Notes: a model not told the origin generated them from the sequence alone. Positions 44,967 to 53,494 are shown, numbered from the stretch's first letter. The stretch: 64,000 nucleotides of DNA from CAWVWD01 sp045106825 (GCA_045106825.1 JBGCFH010000118.1:1-64000); one strand, 5' to 3'. Numbers and translations are program-made.

Positions 44967-45104
44967 ATGACGACTTTTATTCCAACAAACTCAGGCGTAC
45001 TTACTCAAAACTTTACAAGTTTCTCCCGAATACTCGGGACTACAATTTCTAATCAAACAATTAAGCATTGTTGCTGTCGAATGTGTTGCTGCTGTTGTAG
45101 CTAA
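44967..45104 (+). CDS. Cys-rich 45-residue leader peptide of the metY operon (candidate cysteine sensor)
   Basis: ATG at 44967 to TAA at 45102-45104. The peptide begins MTTFIPTNSGVLTQ and ends IKHCCCRMCCCCCS: eight Cys codons within ten, both TGT and TGC. The ORF lies between the SAM riboswitch and metY. Its Cys codons run into the left arm and loop of the stem-loop at 45076-45120, which is followed by a T-run. This is the textbook layout of a translation-coupled transcription attenuator: scarcity of Cys-tRNA(Cys) would stall the ribosome on the Cys run and disrupt the hairpin. The ORF also contains one copy of the CCCGA-N4-TCGGG palindrome in frame (SRILGT). The call is from sequence alone. 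Confidence 0.7.
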   Translation: MTTFIPTNSGVLTQNFTSFSRILGTTISNQTIKHCCCRMCCCCCS

Positions 45105-45128
45105 TCATCACATTTTCGACTAATTTTT
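45076..45128 (+). terminator. Attenuator hairpin overlapping the Cys codons
   Basis: GTCGAATGTG (45076-45085) pairs with CACATTTTCGAC (45109-45120), with a two-base bulge, and TAATTTTT follows. The loop contains the five-Cys codon run and the leader peptide stop codon. A ribosome stalled on the Cys codons would cover the left arm. Confidence 0.6.
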
Positions 45129-45130
45129 CT

Positions 45131-45206
45131 ATTACAAACCTTGTCGGATAATAATTTATAGCTTTCGCTAAATGGCTTTGTCATGTTCATTCGTTTGTAA
45201 TTTTTC
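45131..45206 (+). terminator. Second terminator-like stem-loop in the metY leader
   Basis: ATTACAAAC (45131-45139) pairs exactly with GTTTGTAAT (45193-45201) across a 53-nt loop that holds a small TAGC-TTTC-GCTA hairpin; TTTTTCT follows. The sequence AATTTTTCT after this stem also follows the first one, suggesting duplication. It may be a second attenuation step. Confidence 0.45.
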
Positions 45207-45342
45207 TAAAAAATCAAGTTCGGAAATTCTAAAAAACAAAGCGTAACCTCGCTATGTCTATTTGTTTGAGTACATACTTACAAATTGATAATCAGGAGTT
45301 TACGTAATAGATAAATTATATATTTTTTTCAATCAAATTAGT

Positions 45343-45358
45343 CAAAGGTGTGCCTTTG
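45343..45358 (+). promoter_or_regulatory. Small hairpin before metY start
   Basis: CAAAGG-TGTG-CCTTTG, 20 bases before the metY ATG. It could influence ribosome access; weak evidence. Confidence 0.35.
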
Positions 45359-45378
45359 CTCTACAAATTAAAAAAATC

Positions 45379-46704
45379 ATGGCTTTAGATAACTTAAAAT
45401 TTGAAACGTTACAATTGCATGCAGGACACGAACCAGATTCAGCTACGAACTCTCGTGCCGTTCCGATTTATCAAACTTCATCATTTACATTCAATAGTTC
45501 TGAACACGCAGCAAATCTATTTGGATTAAAGGAATTTGGGAATATTTATACTCGAATTATGAATCCAACAACGGACGTTTTAGAAAAAAGAATCGCAGCG
45601 TTAGAAGGTGGCGTTGCAGCATTGGCAACAGCTTCTGGACAATCTGCTCAATTTATCGCATTGAATAATATTTTGAGTGCAGGCGATAATTTCGTTTCGA
45701 CTTCGTACTTGTACGGTGGAACATATAATCAATTCAAAGTAGCTTTCAAGCGTTTGGGAATTGAAGCGAGATTTGTTGGTGGTGATTCGCCAGAAGGATT
45801 CGAAGCGTTGATTGATGAAAATACGAAAGCCTTGTATTTGGAAACAATTGGAAATCCTCGTTTCAATGTTCCTGACTTTGAGAAAATTGCAGCGGTTGCT
45901 AAAAAACACGACATTCCGTTGGTTGTCGATAACACATTTGGTGCAGCAGGTTTCTTGTTCCGACCATTAGAACACGGAGCAAATGTCGTGACGGCTTCAT
46001 TGACAAAATGGATTGGCGGACATGGAAATAGTATTGGTGGAATCATCGTTGATGGCGGAAATTTCAACTGGGGAAATGGTAAATATCCACAATTCTCAGA
46101 ACCAGCAGAAGGTTACAATGGCTTGAATTTTTGGGAAGTTTTCGGTTCAGAAGGGCCTTTTGGAAATATTGCTTTTGCGATTCGTGCAAGAGTTGAAGGA
46201 TTGCGTGACTTCGGTGCTGCGTTGAGTCCGTTCAATGCGTTTTTAATCATTCAAGGTTTAGAAACGTTATCACTTCGTGTCGAAAGAACGGTTCAAAATA
46301 CATTGGCTTTAGCTAAATGGTTGGAAACTCGTGAAGAAGTTGTTTTTGTGAATTATCCAGGATTGGAAAGTAGTCCGTATCACGATTTGGCTAATAAATA
46401 TTTGAAAAATGGTTTTGGTGGCGTGTTGACATTCAAGGTAAAAGGCAAAAAAGAAAACGCTGATAAATTTGTCGAAAGTGTCAAAATCGCAAGTCATTTA
46501 GCCAATATTGGTGACTCAAAAACGCTAATCATTCATCCGTCAAGTACAACTCACGAACAATTGAGTTTGGAAGAACAAAAGGCTTCTGGTGTTGTGCCAG
46601 GTTTATTGCGTTTGTCTGTTGGTATTGAACACATTGATGATTTGAAAGCAGATTTGGAACAAGCTTTTGCAGCGGTTTATGAAAATACTGCTGTCGCAGT
46701 TTAA
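45379..46704 (+). CDS. metY: O-acetylhomoserine aminocarboxypropyltransferase (sulfhydrylase)
   Basis: 441 residues of the PLP-dependent Cys/Met metabolism family. Lys210 in TASLTKWIGGHGN is the PLP Schiff-base residue, with Asp184 in VVDNTFGAAG. It starts KFETLQLHAGHEPDSATNSRAVPIYQTSSF, typical of MetY. It makes homocysteine from O-acetylhomoserine and sulfide, and can also use other thiols. It is first gene of metY-metX-hom, under the SAM riboswitch and the Cys-rich leader. Regulation by cysteine makes sense because both pathways draw on sulfide. Confidence 0.95.
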   Translation: MALDNLKFETLQLHAGHEPDSATNSRAVPIYQTSSFTFNSSEHAANLFGLKEFGNIYTRIMNPTTDVLEKRIAALEGGVAALATASGQSAQFIALNNILSAGDNFVSTSYLYGGTYNQFKVAFKRLGIEARFVGGDSPEGFEALIDENTKALYLETIGNPRFNVPDFEKIAAVAKKHDIPLVVDNTFGAAGFLFRPLEHGANVVTASLTKWIGGHGNSIGGIIVDGGNFNWGNGKYPQFSEPAEGYNGLNFWEVFGSEGPFGNIAFAIRARVEGLRDFGAALSPFNAFLIIQGLETLSLRVERTVQNTLALAKWLETREEVVFVNYPGLESSPYHDLANKYLKNGFGGVLTFKVKGKKENADKFVESVKIASHLANIGDSKTLIIHPSSTTHEQLSLEEQKASGVVPGLLRLSVGIEHIDDLKADLEQAFAAVYENTAVAV

Positions 46705-46705
46705 T

Positions 46706-46814
46706 GAGTTGCGAGTTACAGGTTACGAGTTTGACAAATTGACACCAGATTTAATCTTAATAAAAGCTGTCGTTGATTCGTCAAACTCGAAACACGCAAC
46801 TCGAAACACGCAAC
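46706..46814. repeat. Dispersed element with GTTGCGAGTTAC ends, copy 2
   Basis: The left end GAGTTGCGAGTTACAGGTTA and right end CGCAACTCGAAACACGCAAC are inverted repeats, with an inner GAGTTTGAC/GTCAAACTC pair. It matches the left end at 22410-22430. It fills the space between the metY stop and the metX start. Confidence 0.65.
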
Positions 46815-46821
46815 ACAAAAC

Positions 46822-47868
46822 ATGAAAACTTACAAATACAACGCATCTTTCCAGTTAGAATTAGGCGATGAATTGCCTTATGTGGAAGTTGCATATCATA
46901 CTTACGGAAAATTAAATAAGGACAAAAGTAATGTCATTTGGGTTTGTCATGCATTGACGGCAAACTCTGATGTATTCGATTGGTGGTCAGGATTGTTTGG
47001 TGACAATGATTACTTCAATCCAAATGAACATTTTATCGTTTGTGCGAATATTTTGACATCTTGTTATGGTTCGACTTCGCCTTTACAAACGGTTAGAAGT
47101 AAGCAATATCATAAATTTCCGATTGTTACCGTTCGAGATATGGTGAATGCTCACAAGTTATTACAGAAGCATTTGGGAATCGAAAAAATTCATACCATTA
47201 TTGGCGGTTCAATGGGCGGACAGCAAGCTTTAGAATGGAATGTGCAAGAACCAGATTTGTTTAAAAACTTGATTATTGTAGCGACGAATGCGAAACATTC
47301 TCCTTGGGGAATTGCCTTCAATGAATCGCAACGAATGGCTATTGAAACCGATGCAACTTGGCAACTGTCGACGCCAAAAGCTGGTATTCAAGGTATGAAA
47401 GCAGCTCGTTCGATGGCATTGATTTCGTATCGTTCGTATTTTGCTTATAGCAAAACACAACACGAAATTGATAATAATAAAGTCGATGATTATAAGGCAA
47501 TTTCTTATCAAAAATATCAAGGTGAAAAGTTAGCAAAACGCTTTAATGCTTTTTCATATTACCGATTATCAGAAGCGATGGATTCGCATAATTTAGGTCG
47601 AAATAGAGAAAGTATCGAAGCTGCTTTGAATCAAATCACCGCTCGAACTTTATCAATCGGTATTAGTTCTGATGGATTATTTCCGCCTTCGGAGCAACGC
47701 TTTATTGCAAAACATATTAAGAATAGTCGTTTTGTGGAAATTGATAGTTTTTATGGTCACGATGGGTTTTTAGTGGAAACGGAGAAATTGACGGAGATAA
47801 TTGGGAATTTTTTTGAGCAGGAAGTTGGTGATATTAAGAGAATAGAATTAGCGGAATTGAGAGCTTAA
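46822..47868 (+). CDS. metX: Homoserine O-acetyltransferase
   Basis: 348 residues, alpha/beta hydrolase of the MetX family. The nucleophile elbow GGSMGGQQALEW has Ser130. The late SSDGLFPP and YGHDGFLVE supply Asp and His of the triad. It acylates homoserine with acetyl-CoA to feed MetY. The family pair metY-metX is here in that order with a repeat element of 117 bases between. Some MetX-like enzymes use succinyl-CoA; this cannot be excluded. Confidence 0.94.
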   Translation: MKTYKYNASFQLELGDELPYVEVAYHTYGKLNKDKSNVIWVCHALTANSDVFDWWSGLFGDNDYFNPNEHFIVCANILTSCYGSTSPLQTVRSKQYHKFPIVTVRDMVNAHKLLQKHLGIEKIHTIIGGSMGGQQALEWNVQEPDLFKNLIIVATNAKHSPWGIAFNESQRMAIETDATWQLSTPKAGIQGMKAARSMALISYRSYFAYSKTQHEIDNNKVDDYKAISYQKYQGEKLAKRFNAFSYYRLSEAMDSHNLGRNRESIEAALNQITARTLSIGISSDGLFPPSEQRFIAKHIKNSRFVEIDSFYGHDGFLVETEKLTEIIGNFFEQEVGDIKRIELAELRA

Positions 47869-47880
47869 AAGTTAAAAATT

Positions 47881-48151
47881 CCGTCATTCCGAACTTGATT
47901 CGGAATCTCCTAAATATTAAAGACGAAAACTTGAACTAAGTGATTGTCAAAACTTATAGTTTCCTAATGTTAAAATCATACTTCACCATCAAACCAACAT
48001 TCCACAAAGTCAAATTCTTTAGACTTATCCAAATGTTGGTTTGATAGTGAAATAATCGTTCAAGAATAGTTGGAAAATAGGTTTTGATTTGAGCATCTGA
48101 AAAATAGATAACTTAAAAATTTGGGAGATTCCGACCTTCGTCGGAATGACG
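47881..48151. repeat. Hairpin-ended intergenic element, copy 3
   Basis: 271 bp bounded by CCGTCATTCCG...CGGAATCTCC (47881-47910) and GGAGATTCCG...CGGAATGACG (48124-48151). An inner inverted repeat TTCACCATCAAACCAACATT (from 47982) pairs with 48032-48051, one mismatch. It shares its ends and CTTCACCATCAAACC with copy 1. It lies between metX and hom and could partly uncouple them. Confidence 0.8.
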
Positions 48152-48177
48152 AAAAATATTAAAATAAACACAAAAAT

Positions 48178-49395
48178 ATGGCAACTACAAACGTCCTAAA
48201 CGACATTAAAAATAAACACGCATCAACTTCAAAAACATTAAAAATTGGTTTATTTGGCTTTGGCTGTGTTGGTCAAGGCATTTTTGAGTTATTAGAACAA
48301 TCGCAAGATATTAATTCGGAAATTGTAAAAATTGGAATCAAGAATGTTGATAAAAAGCGGTCGATTGATGCTCATTTTTTTACGAATAATACAACCGAAA
48401 TCTTATATGATTCGAGTATTGATGTTATCATCGAATTGATTGATGATGCGGAAGTTGCTTATGATATTGTGACAACTGCAATGCGAGAAGGGAAAGCGGT
48501 TATTTCTGCGAATAAAAAACTGATTGCGAATCACTTAACTGAATTGTTAGCGTTACAAAAACAGTTTAATGTTCCTTTTTTGTACGAAGCATCGGTTTGT
48601 GGAAGTATTCCGATTATTCGTAATTTGGAGGAATATTACAACACGGATTATTTGAGTAGTATCGAAACGATTTGTAATGGAACAACCAATTATATTTTGA
48701 CAAAAACGGCTGCCGAAGGTTTGACCTATAATCGTGCTTTGAAACAAGCTCAAGATTTAGGATTTGCGGAAAGTGATCCGACGCTTGATGTTCAGGGTTT
48801 TGATGCAAAATTTAAGTCGATTATTTTGGCATTACATGCTTTTGGTACAATTCTAAAACCAGAAGAAGTTTTGAATTATGGCATTCATAATTTGAATATT
48901 GCGGACACATTATTCGCACAGGAAAATAATTATAAAATAAAATTATTAGGAAAAATCTACCGAAAAAATGAGGAATTAATCGCTTATGTTGCACCACATT
49001 TTGTAGATAGTTCACATGAGTTTTATAATGTGAATAATGAATTTAATGCCGTTCAAGTCGCTGCACAATTCGCTGAAAAACAAACGTTTATCGGTAAAGG
49101 TGCAGGAAGTTATCCGACAGCTTCGGCGGTTTTATCAGATTTGGCAGCGTTGCGTTATGATTATAATTACGAATATAAAAACGTTGGACAAGCATTGGAT
49201 TACAATCCAAAATCATTGCATAAAGTCTATTTTCGATATACAAACCCTTCGGATTTGATTGGTTTGAATTTTACGAATATTACAAAACAACACGCTGGTC
49301 ACGAGTTGAATTTTATCATTGGAGAGATTAGTTTGGAGGATTTGATTTTGGCGAATTTGAATGAACGAGAATCGGTGTTTTTGGCGTTTTTTTAG
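48178..49395 (+). CDS. hom: Homoserine dehydrogenase
   Basis: 405 residues. The Rossmann motif IGLFGFGCVGQGIFELL is at about 23-39. VISANKKLIANHLTEL and CGSIPIIRNLEEYYNTDYLSSIETICNGTTNYILTK are the standard Hom catalytic and substrate segments. The active-site Asp region DPTLDVQGFDAKFK is present. It reduces aspartate semialdehyde to homoserine, supplying MetX. It has no ACT domain, so feedback through threonine is less likely. It is the last gene of the methionine operon; a MITE-like element follows. Confidence 0.93.
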   Translation: MATTNVLNDIKNKHASTSKTLKIGLFGFGCVGQGIFELLEQSQDINSEIVKIGIKNVDKKRSIDAHFFTNNTTEILYDSSIDVIIELIDDAEVAYDIVTTAMREGKAVISANKKLIANHLTELLALQKQFNVPFLYEASVCGSIPIIRNLEEYYNTDYLSSIETICNGTTNYILTKTAAEGLTYNRALKQAQDLGFAESDPTLDVQGFDAKFKSIILALHAFGTILKPEEVLNYGIHNLNIADTLFAQENNYKIKLLGKIYRKNEELIAYVAPHFVDSSHEFYNVNNEFNAVQVAAQFAEKQTFIGKGAGSYPTASAVLSDLAALRYDYNYEYKNVGQALDYNPKSLHKVYFRYTNPSDLIGLNFTNITKQHAGHELNFIIGEISLEDLILANLNERESVFLAFF

Positions 49396-49427
49396 AAAAA
49401 TTACAACTACATTTCAATAGTACATAT

Positions 49428-49637
49428 TAGACTTTATTCTAAATAATTTCGTATCAAGTTGTATTATCTTTTATTACTACTCTTTCCACGAGGTTTCGGG
49501 AAAGGCTGTTGACGAAATATTCCTGTAGCTAAGGCTACACTCCGTTTTGTTAGTTTATTACAATTGTTATCAAAACCTCAATTAGTAATAAAACCTTAAT
49601 TCCCATTCATTACTAAATCATTTTAGAATAAAGTCTA
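49428..49637. mobile_element. MITE-like element with perfect 16-bp terminal inverted repeats, copy 2
   Basis: 210 bp with the same ends as 33584-33748 (TAGACTTTATTCTAAA and complement). It aligns with copy 1 over most of its length but carries extra sequence: about 25 bases including the CGAGGTTTCGGGAAAGGCTG palindrome (near 49487-49510) and a second insertion near 49545-49570. The palindrome therefore seems to have inserted into the MITE. Confidence 0.85.
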
Positions 49638-49794
49638 TTTGTGTTTCACTGATATTGAATTTAAAAATAAAGATGTTAAGTTTAAGTTTAGTCGAAACAC
49701 AAAATACTCCTGTTATTATATTATAAACTACATTTTTGATTATTTATAATAAAACCTTTATTTTTCCCAAAACGTTTTTTATAAAAAATCAACT

Positions 49795-51690
49795 ATGAAA
49801 CAATCAATATTATTACTTCTTATAATCATTCCGCCATTATTTATCAATGCACAAACGCATCCGACTGCACCGTTTTATCATGGTGTTGCTTCTGGTGATC
49901 CGTTGACGGATGCTGTGATTATTTGGACTCGTGCCGTTCCTATCAATACAAATCAGGAAACCGTTATTGGAAAATGGTTTATGTCTACGGATAAAAATAT
50001 GAAAAACGTCGTTCAAACTGGCGATTTCAAAACGGATGCCTCAAAAGATTATACGATAAAAATTGATGTTCAAAACTTAGAATCAAATACGTATTACTAT
50101 TATCAATTTGAAACATTAGGAAAGAAATCAATTATTGGGCGAACGAAAACTGCTCCGAAGTCGAATGATAGCAATCATTTACGCTTTGCTGTTGTCTCTT
50201 GCAATAATTATCAACATGGCTATTTTAATGCTTTTCGAGCGATAGCAAATCAAACGGATTTGGATGCTGTTGTTCATCTGGGCGATTATATTTATGAAAC
50301 TGGAGAAGGCGTTTATGCAGACGAAAAATTGAATCGAAATGTTTCTCCTTTGCACGAAATTCTTGATTTGAAAGATTACAGAATGCGTTATGGTCAATAT
50401 CGTTTAGATGCCGATTTTATCAAAATTCATCAGCAACATCCATTTATTTGTATTTGGGACGATCATGAGATTGCAAATGATTCTTATAAAGATGGTGCTC
50501 AAAATCATCAGAAAAATGAAGGCGATTGGGAAGCCAGAAAAGCGGCTGCCAAACAAGCGTATTTTGAATGGTTACCAATACGAAATCATCCTGAAAAAAA
50601 AATCAATCGAATCTTAAAGTATGGTGAATTAGCCGATTTGATTATGCTTGATACTCGAATCGAAGCCCGAGAAAAAAAACCAACGAATATGTATGACGCT
50701 AATTATATGGATTCATCTCGTGTCATGTTAGGCAAACAACAACGAGAATGGCTTTTTGAGGCGTTGGATAATTCTACGGCAAAATGGAAATTAATTGGTC
50801 AACAAGTGATTTTTTCAGAGTTAGTTGTTGGTTGGGCGAATCCTTTGGATAGGTTGAAAACCGAGAATATTTTGTTAGATATTTGGGACGGTTATCCAGT
50901 CGAACGTCAGAAAATCATGGATTATTTGACGCAAAAAGAAATGAAAAACGTAGTTTTTTTAACTGGTGATTTTCATTCTGCATTTGCATTCGAGGTAACC
51001 GCAAATCCAACATTATCAACAACTTACAACTCTGAGACAAGTGAAGGTGCAGTTGCAGTTGAGTTTGTTGTACCAAGTATTTCGTCTGCCAATTTTGATG
51101 AATATACGTCTCGTTATCGTAGTCGAAAATTTGAAGAATGTTTGAATAAACCTTGTGGTGGTTTTCCCTTTTTTAATAAAACAAATCCGAATCCACATAT
51201 TAAATACACCGATTTGGATAGACATGGATTCATCATTTTAGATGTAACAGAAAAGGCTGTTCAATCTAATTTTTATTATATCAATCGAAAAGATAAAATA
51301 GATAACGACTATTATTTTGATGCGGCTTTGAAAGTTAATGATGGTTCTTATCATTTGGAATTTGCATCAGAAAATCAACCAAAAACAATAGATAATCAAG
51401 TATCAACAATAGAAAATACTCGGCATGAACCGATTATTAGCGGTATTTATCAGACCGAAACCGATATTTTCATACAATTACATTCAAGTCAACGAAGCGA
51501 TATTTCCAATATTTATATTGTTGATGATAAGAATAATGTCATCAAACATTACAATAATAACTTTGGTGAGAATAGAACAATTTATACTTTATCTTTCTCA
51601 AAATCTAATTTACCAAAAGGCAAATATGGTTTGACACTCAATAAGCCAACTTTGGGGAATTTGGATAAATTCTTTTTTGAGATTCAGTAA
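49795..51690 (+). CDS. PhoD-like alkaline phosphatase / metallophosphatase
   Basis: 631 residues with a signal peptide (SILLLLIIIPPLFINAQ). A PhoD N-terminal domain (FYHGVASGDPLTDAVIIWTR) is followed by the catalytic part: FAVVSCNNYQHGYFNAFRAI, VVHLGDYIYETG, IWDDHEIANDSY and VVFLTGDFHSAF. About 150 C-terminal residues beyond the usual domain look beta-rich and may be a carbohydrate- or cell-surface-binding module. The enzyme probably releases phosphate from phosphodiesters and monoesters outside the cytoplasm. No phosphate regulator site was recognised upstream. Confidence 0.88.
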   Translation: MKQSILLLLIIIPPLFINAQTHPTAPFYHGVASGDPLTDAVIIWTRAVPINTNQETVIGKWFMSTDKNMKNVVQTGDFKTDASKDYTIKIDVQNLESNTYYYYQFETLGKKSIIGRTKTAPKSNDSNHLRFAVVSCNNYQHGYFNAFRAIANQTDLDAVVHLGDYIYETGEGVYADEKLNRNVSPLHEILDLKDYRMRYGQYRLDADFIKIHQQHPFICIWDDHEIANDSYKDGAQNHQKNEGDWEARKAAAKQAYFEWLPIRNHPEKKINRILKYGELADLIMLDTRIEAREKKPTNMYDANYMDSSRVMLGKQQREWLFEALDNSTAKWKLIGQQVIFSELVVGWANPLDRLKTENILLDIWDGYPVERQKIMDYLTQKEMKNVVFLTGDFHSAFAFEVTANPTLSTTYNSETSEGAVAVEFVVPSISSANFDEYTSRYRSRKFEECLNKPCGGFPFFNKTNPNPHIKYTDLDRHGFIILDVTEKAVQSNFYYINRKDKIDNDYYFDAALKVNDGSYHLEFASENQPKTIDNQVSTIENTRHEPIISGIYQTETDIFIQLHSSQRSDISNIYIVDDKNNVIKHYNNNFGENRTIYTLSFSKSNLPKGKYGLTLNKPTLGNLDKFFFEIQ

Positions 51691-51913
51691 GAGAAAATAA
51701 AATTGTTTATCAAAATTATCTAAAATATGGCACTGAATCCTGTCCGATTGTTCATTCGCAAAATGAACTAAAAACAACAACAAAATGGTTAGTAGATTTT
51801 TCATATTGGAATAACGGATTGGAAATTTGAAAAGTTTGAGTTTTAGATTCATTCCTTATTCAAAATTGGTAACTAAAATCATTTATAATTCATAATTTAT
51901 AATTCAAAAACAG

Positions 51914-51921
51914 TATTTTTG
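51914..51921 (+). promoter_or_regulatory. -7-type promoter element four bases before cysS
   Basis: TATTTTTG matches TAnnTTTG exactly and ends four bases before the cysS ATG at 51926. Transcription would start at or next to the ATG, giving a leaderless message. The -33 TTTG at the right spacing is not seen, so the promoter is only a candidate. Confidence 0.45.
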
Positions 51922-51925
51922 CGAC

Positions 51926-53446
51926 ATGCAAACACAAGAAAAATCTCCGAGTAATCGGGACAAGCTAAAAATTTACAATAGTTTAAGTCGAAGTAAAGAG
52001 ACATTTAAGTCGATTCATGAAAACCGAGTTGGAATGTACGTTTGTGGCCCAACGGTTTACAGCGATGTACATTTAGGAAACTGTCGTACATTTACGGGTT
52101 TTGACTTGATTTATCGTTACTTGACGCACTTAGGATATAAAGTTCGCTATGTTCGCAATATTACTGATGTTGGGCATTTGGAGAACGATGAGGACATGAC
52201 TGGTGAAGATAAAATTGCTAAAAAAGCAAGACTTGAACAAATAGAACCGATGGAAATCGTACAACGTTACACCAAAGGTTTTCATAAAGTCATGGCTCAA
52301 TTAAATAATAATCCGCCAAGTATCGAACCTTCGGCAACTGGTCACATTATTGAGCAAATCGAAATGGTTCAAAAGATTTTGGACAATGGTTATGCTTATG
52401 AGCGCAATGGTTCAGTTTATTTTAAAACGGTTCAATTTGCTGAAAAGCACGAGGAATACGGACAAATTTCTGGTAAGAAATTAGACGATTTACGTGTCGA
52501 AACTCGTGACTTAAAGGCTCAAAGTGAGAAAGATCATCCATCAGATTTTGCGATTTGGATGAATGCGAATGAAAGTCATATCATGCGTTGGAACTCACCT
52601 TGGGGAATTGGTTTCCCAGGTTGGCATTTGGAATGTTCGGCGATGAGTACGAAATATTTGGGCGAACATTTTGACATTCATGGTGGCGGATTGGATTTAC
52701 AATTTCCACATCACGAAAACGAAGTGGCTCAAAATATCGGTTGTTGTGGAACTGCACCTGCAAACTATTGGCTACACACGAATATGTTGACTTTTGAAGG
52801 CACAAAAATGTCGAAAAGTTTAGGCAATTCGATTTTACCTGATGAGTTATTTACAGGTGAACATGATTTGTTATCACAGGCTTATAGTCCAATGACATTG
52901 CGTTTCTTTTTCTTGAGAACGCATTATCGTAGCGTTTGTGATTTTTCTGATAAAGGCTTGAAAGATGCGGAAAAAGGATTTCAAAGATTGATGGCAGCGA
53001 ATAAAGCGTTGCAAGATTTGGAATACATTGGCAAGGAAAAAATCAAAGATGAAGACAAAATTATCAATGGTTTGATTGAGGATATGTCAACGCATATGAA
53101 TGATGATTTTAATACGCCACGAGTTTTGGCAACTATGTTTGAATTGGTAGCAAAAGTCAATGCGTTTAAAAATCGTCAGTTGAAAATCAATAGCATCAGC
53201 AAAATAACTTTGGAACGTTTACAAACGACTTTCAAATCGTTTATTGAAGATGTTTTTGGCTTACAAGTCGAAGAAGCGAATAACGACGAAGTGATGGATA
53301 ATGTTTTAAATATTTTGATTGAAATGCGAAAAGCGGCTCGTGCGAATAAAGATTGGGCAATGTCTGATAAAATTCGTGATGAGTTGATGGCTGCTGGAAT
53401 TCAGTTGAAAGATGGAAAAGATGGAACGAGCTGGAGTTTAGTTTAA
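51926..53446 (+). CDS. cysS: Cysteinyl-tRNA synthetase
   Basis: 506 residues. Class I motifs: HLGN at 49-52 within CGPTVYSDVHLGNCRTF, and KMSKSLGNS near 290-298. Zinc-binding Cys40, the later ECSAM Cys and the FPHHENE His/Glu are present. It charges tRNA(Cys). Residues about 7-14 (SPSNRDKL) are encoded by a copy of the CCCGA-N4-TCGGGACAGGCT palindrome repeat, so the N-terminus has been extended by repeat insertion. Family sequences normally begin near LKIYNSL. No other in-frame ATG lies before VGMYVCGP, which keeps the start at 51926. Confidence 0.96.
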   Translation: MQTQEKSPSNRDKLKIYNSLSRSKETFKSIHENRVGMYVCGPTVYSDVHLGNCRTFTGFDLIYRYLTHLGYKVRYVRNITDVGHLENDEDMTGEDKIAKKARLEQIEPMEIVQRYTKGFHKVMAQLNNNPPSIEPSATGHIIEQIEMVQKILDNGYAYERNGSVYFKTVQFAEKHEEYGQISGKKLDDLRVETRDLKAQSEKDHPSDFAIWMNANESHIMRWNSPWGIGFPGWHLECSAMSTKYLGEHFDIHGGGLDLQFPHHENEVAQNIGCCGTAPANYWLHTNMLTFEGTKMSKSLGNSILPDELFTGEHDLLSQAYSPMTLRFFFLRTHYRSVCDFSDKGLKDAEKGFQRLMAANKALQDLEYIGKEKIKDEDKIINGLIEDMSTHMNDDFNTPRVLATMFELVAKVNAFKNRQLKINSISKITLERLQTTFKSFIEDVFGLQVEEANNDEVMDNVLNILIEMRKAARANKDWAMSDKIRDELMAAGIQLKDGKDGTSWSLV

Positions 53447-53494
53447 TTTTTGAAACACATAGGAACATAGAACACATAGTTTTTATTAATTTTG

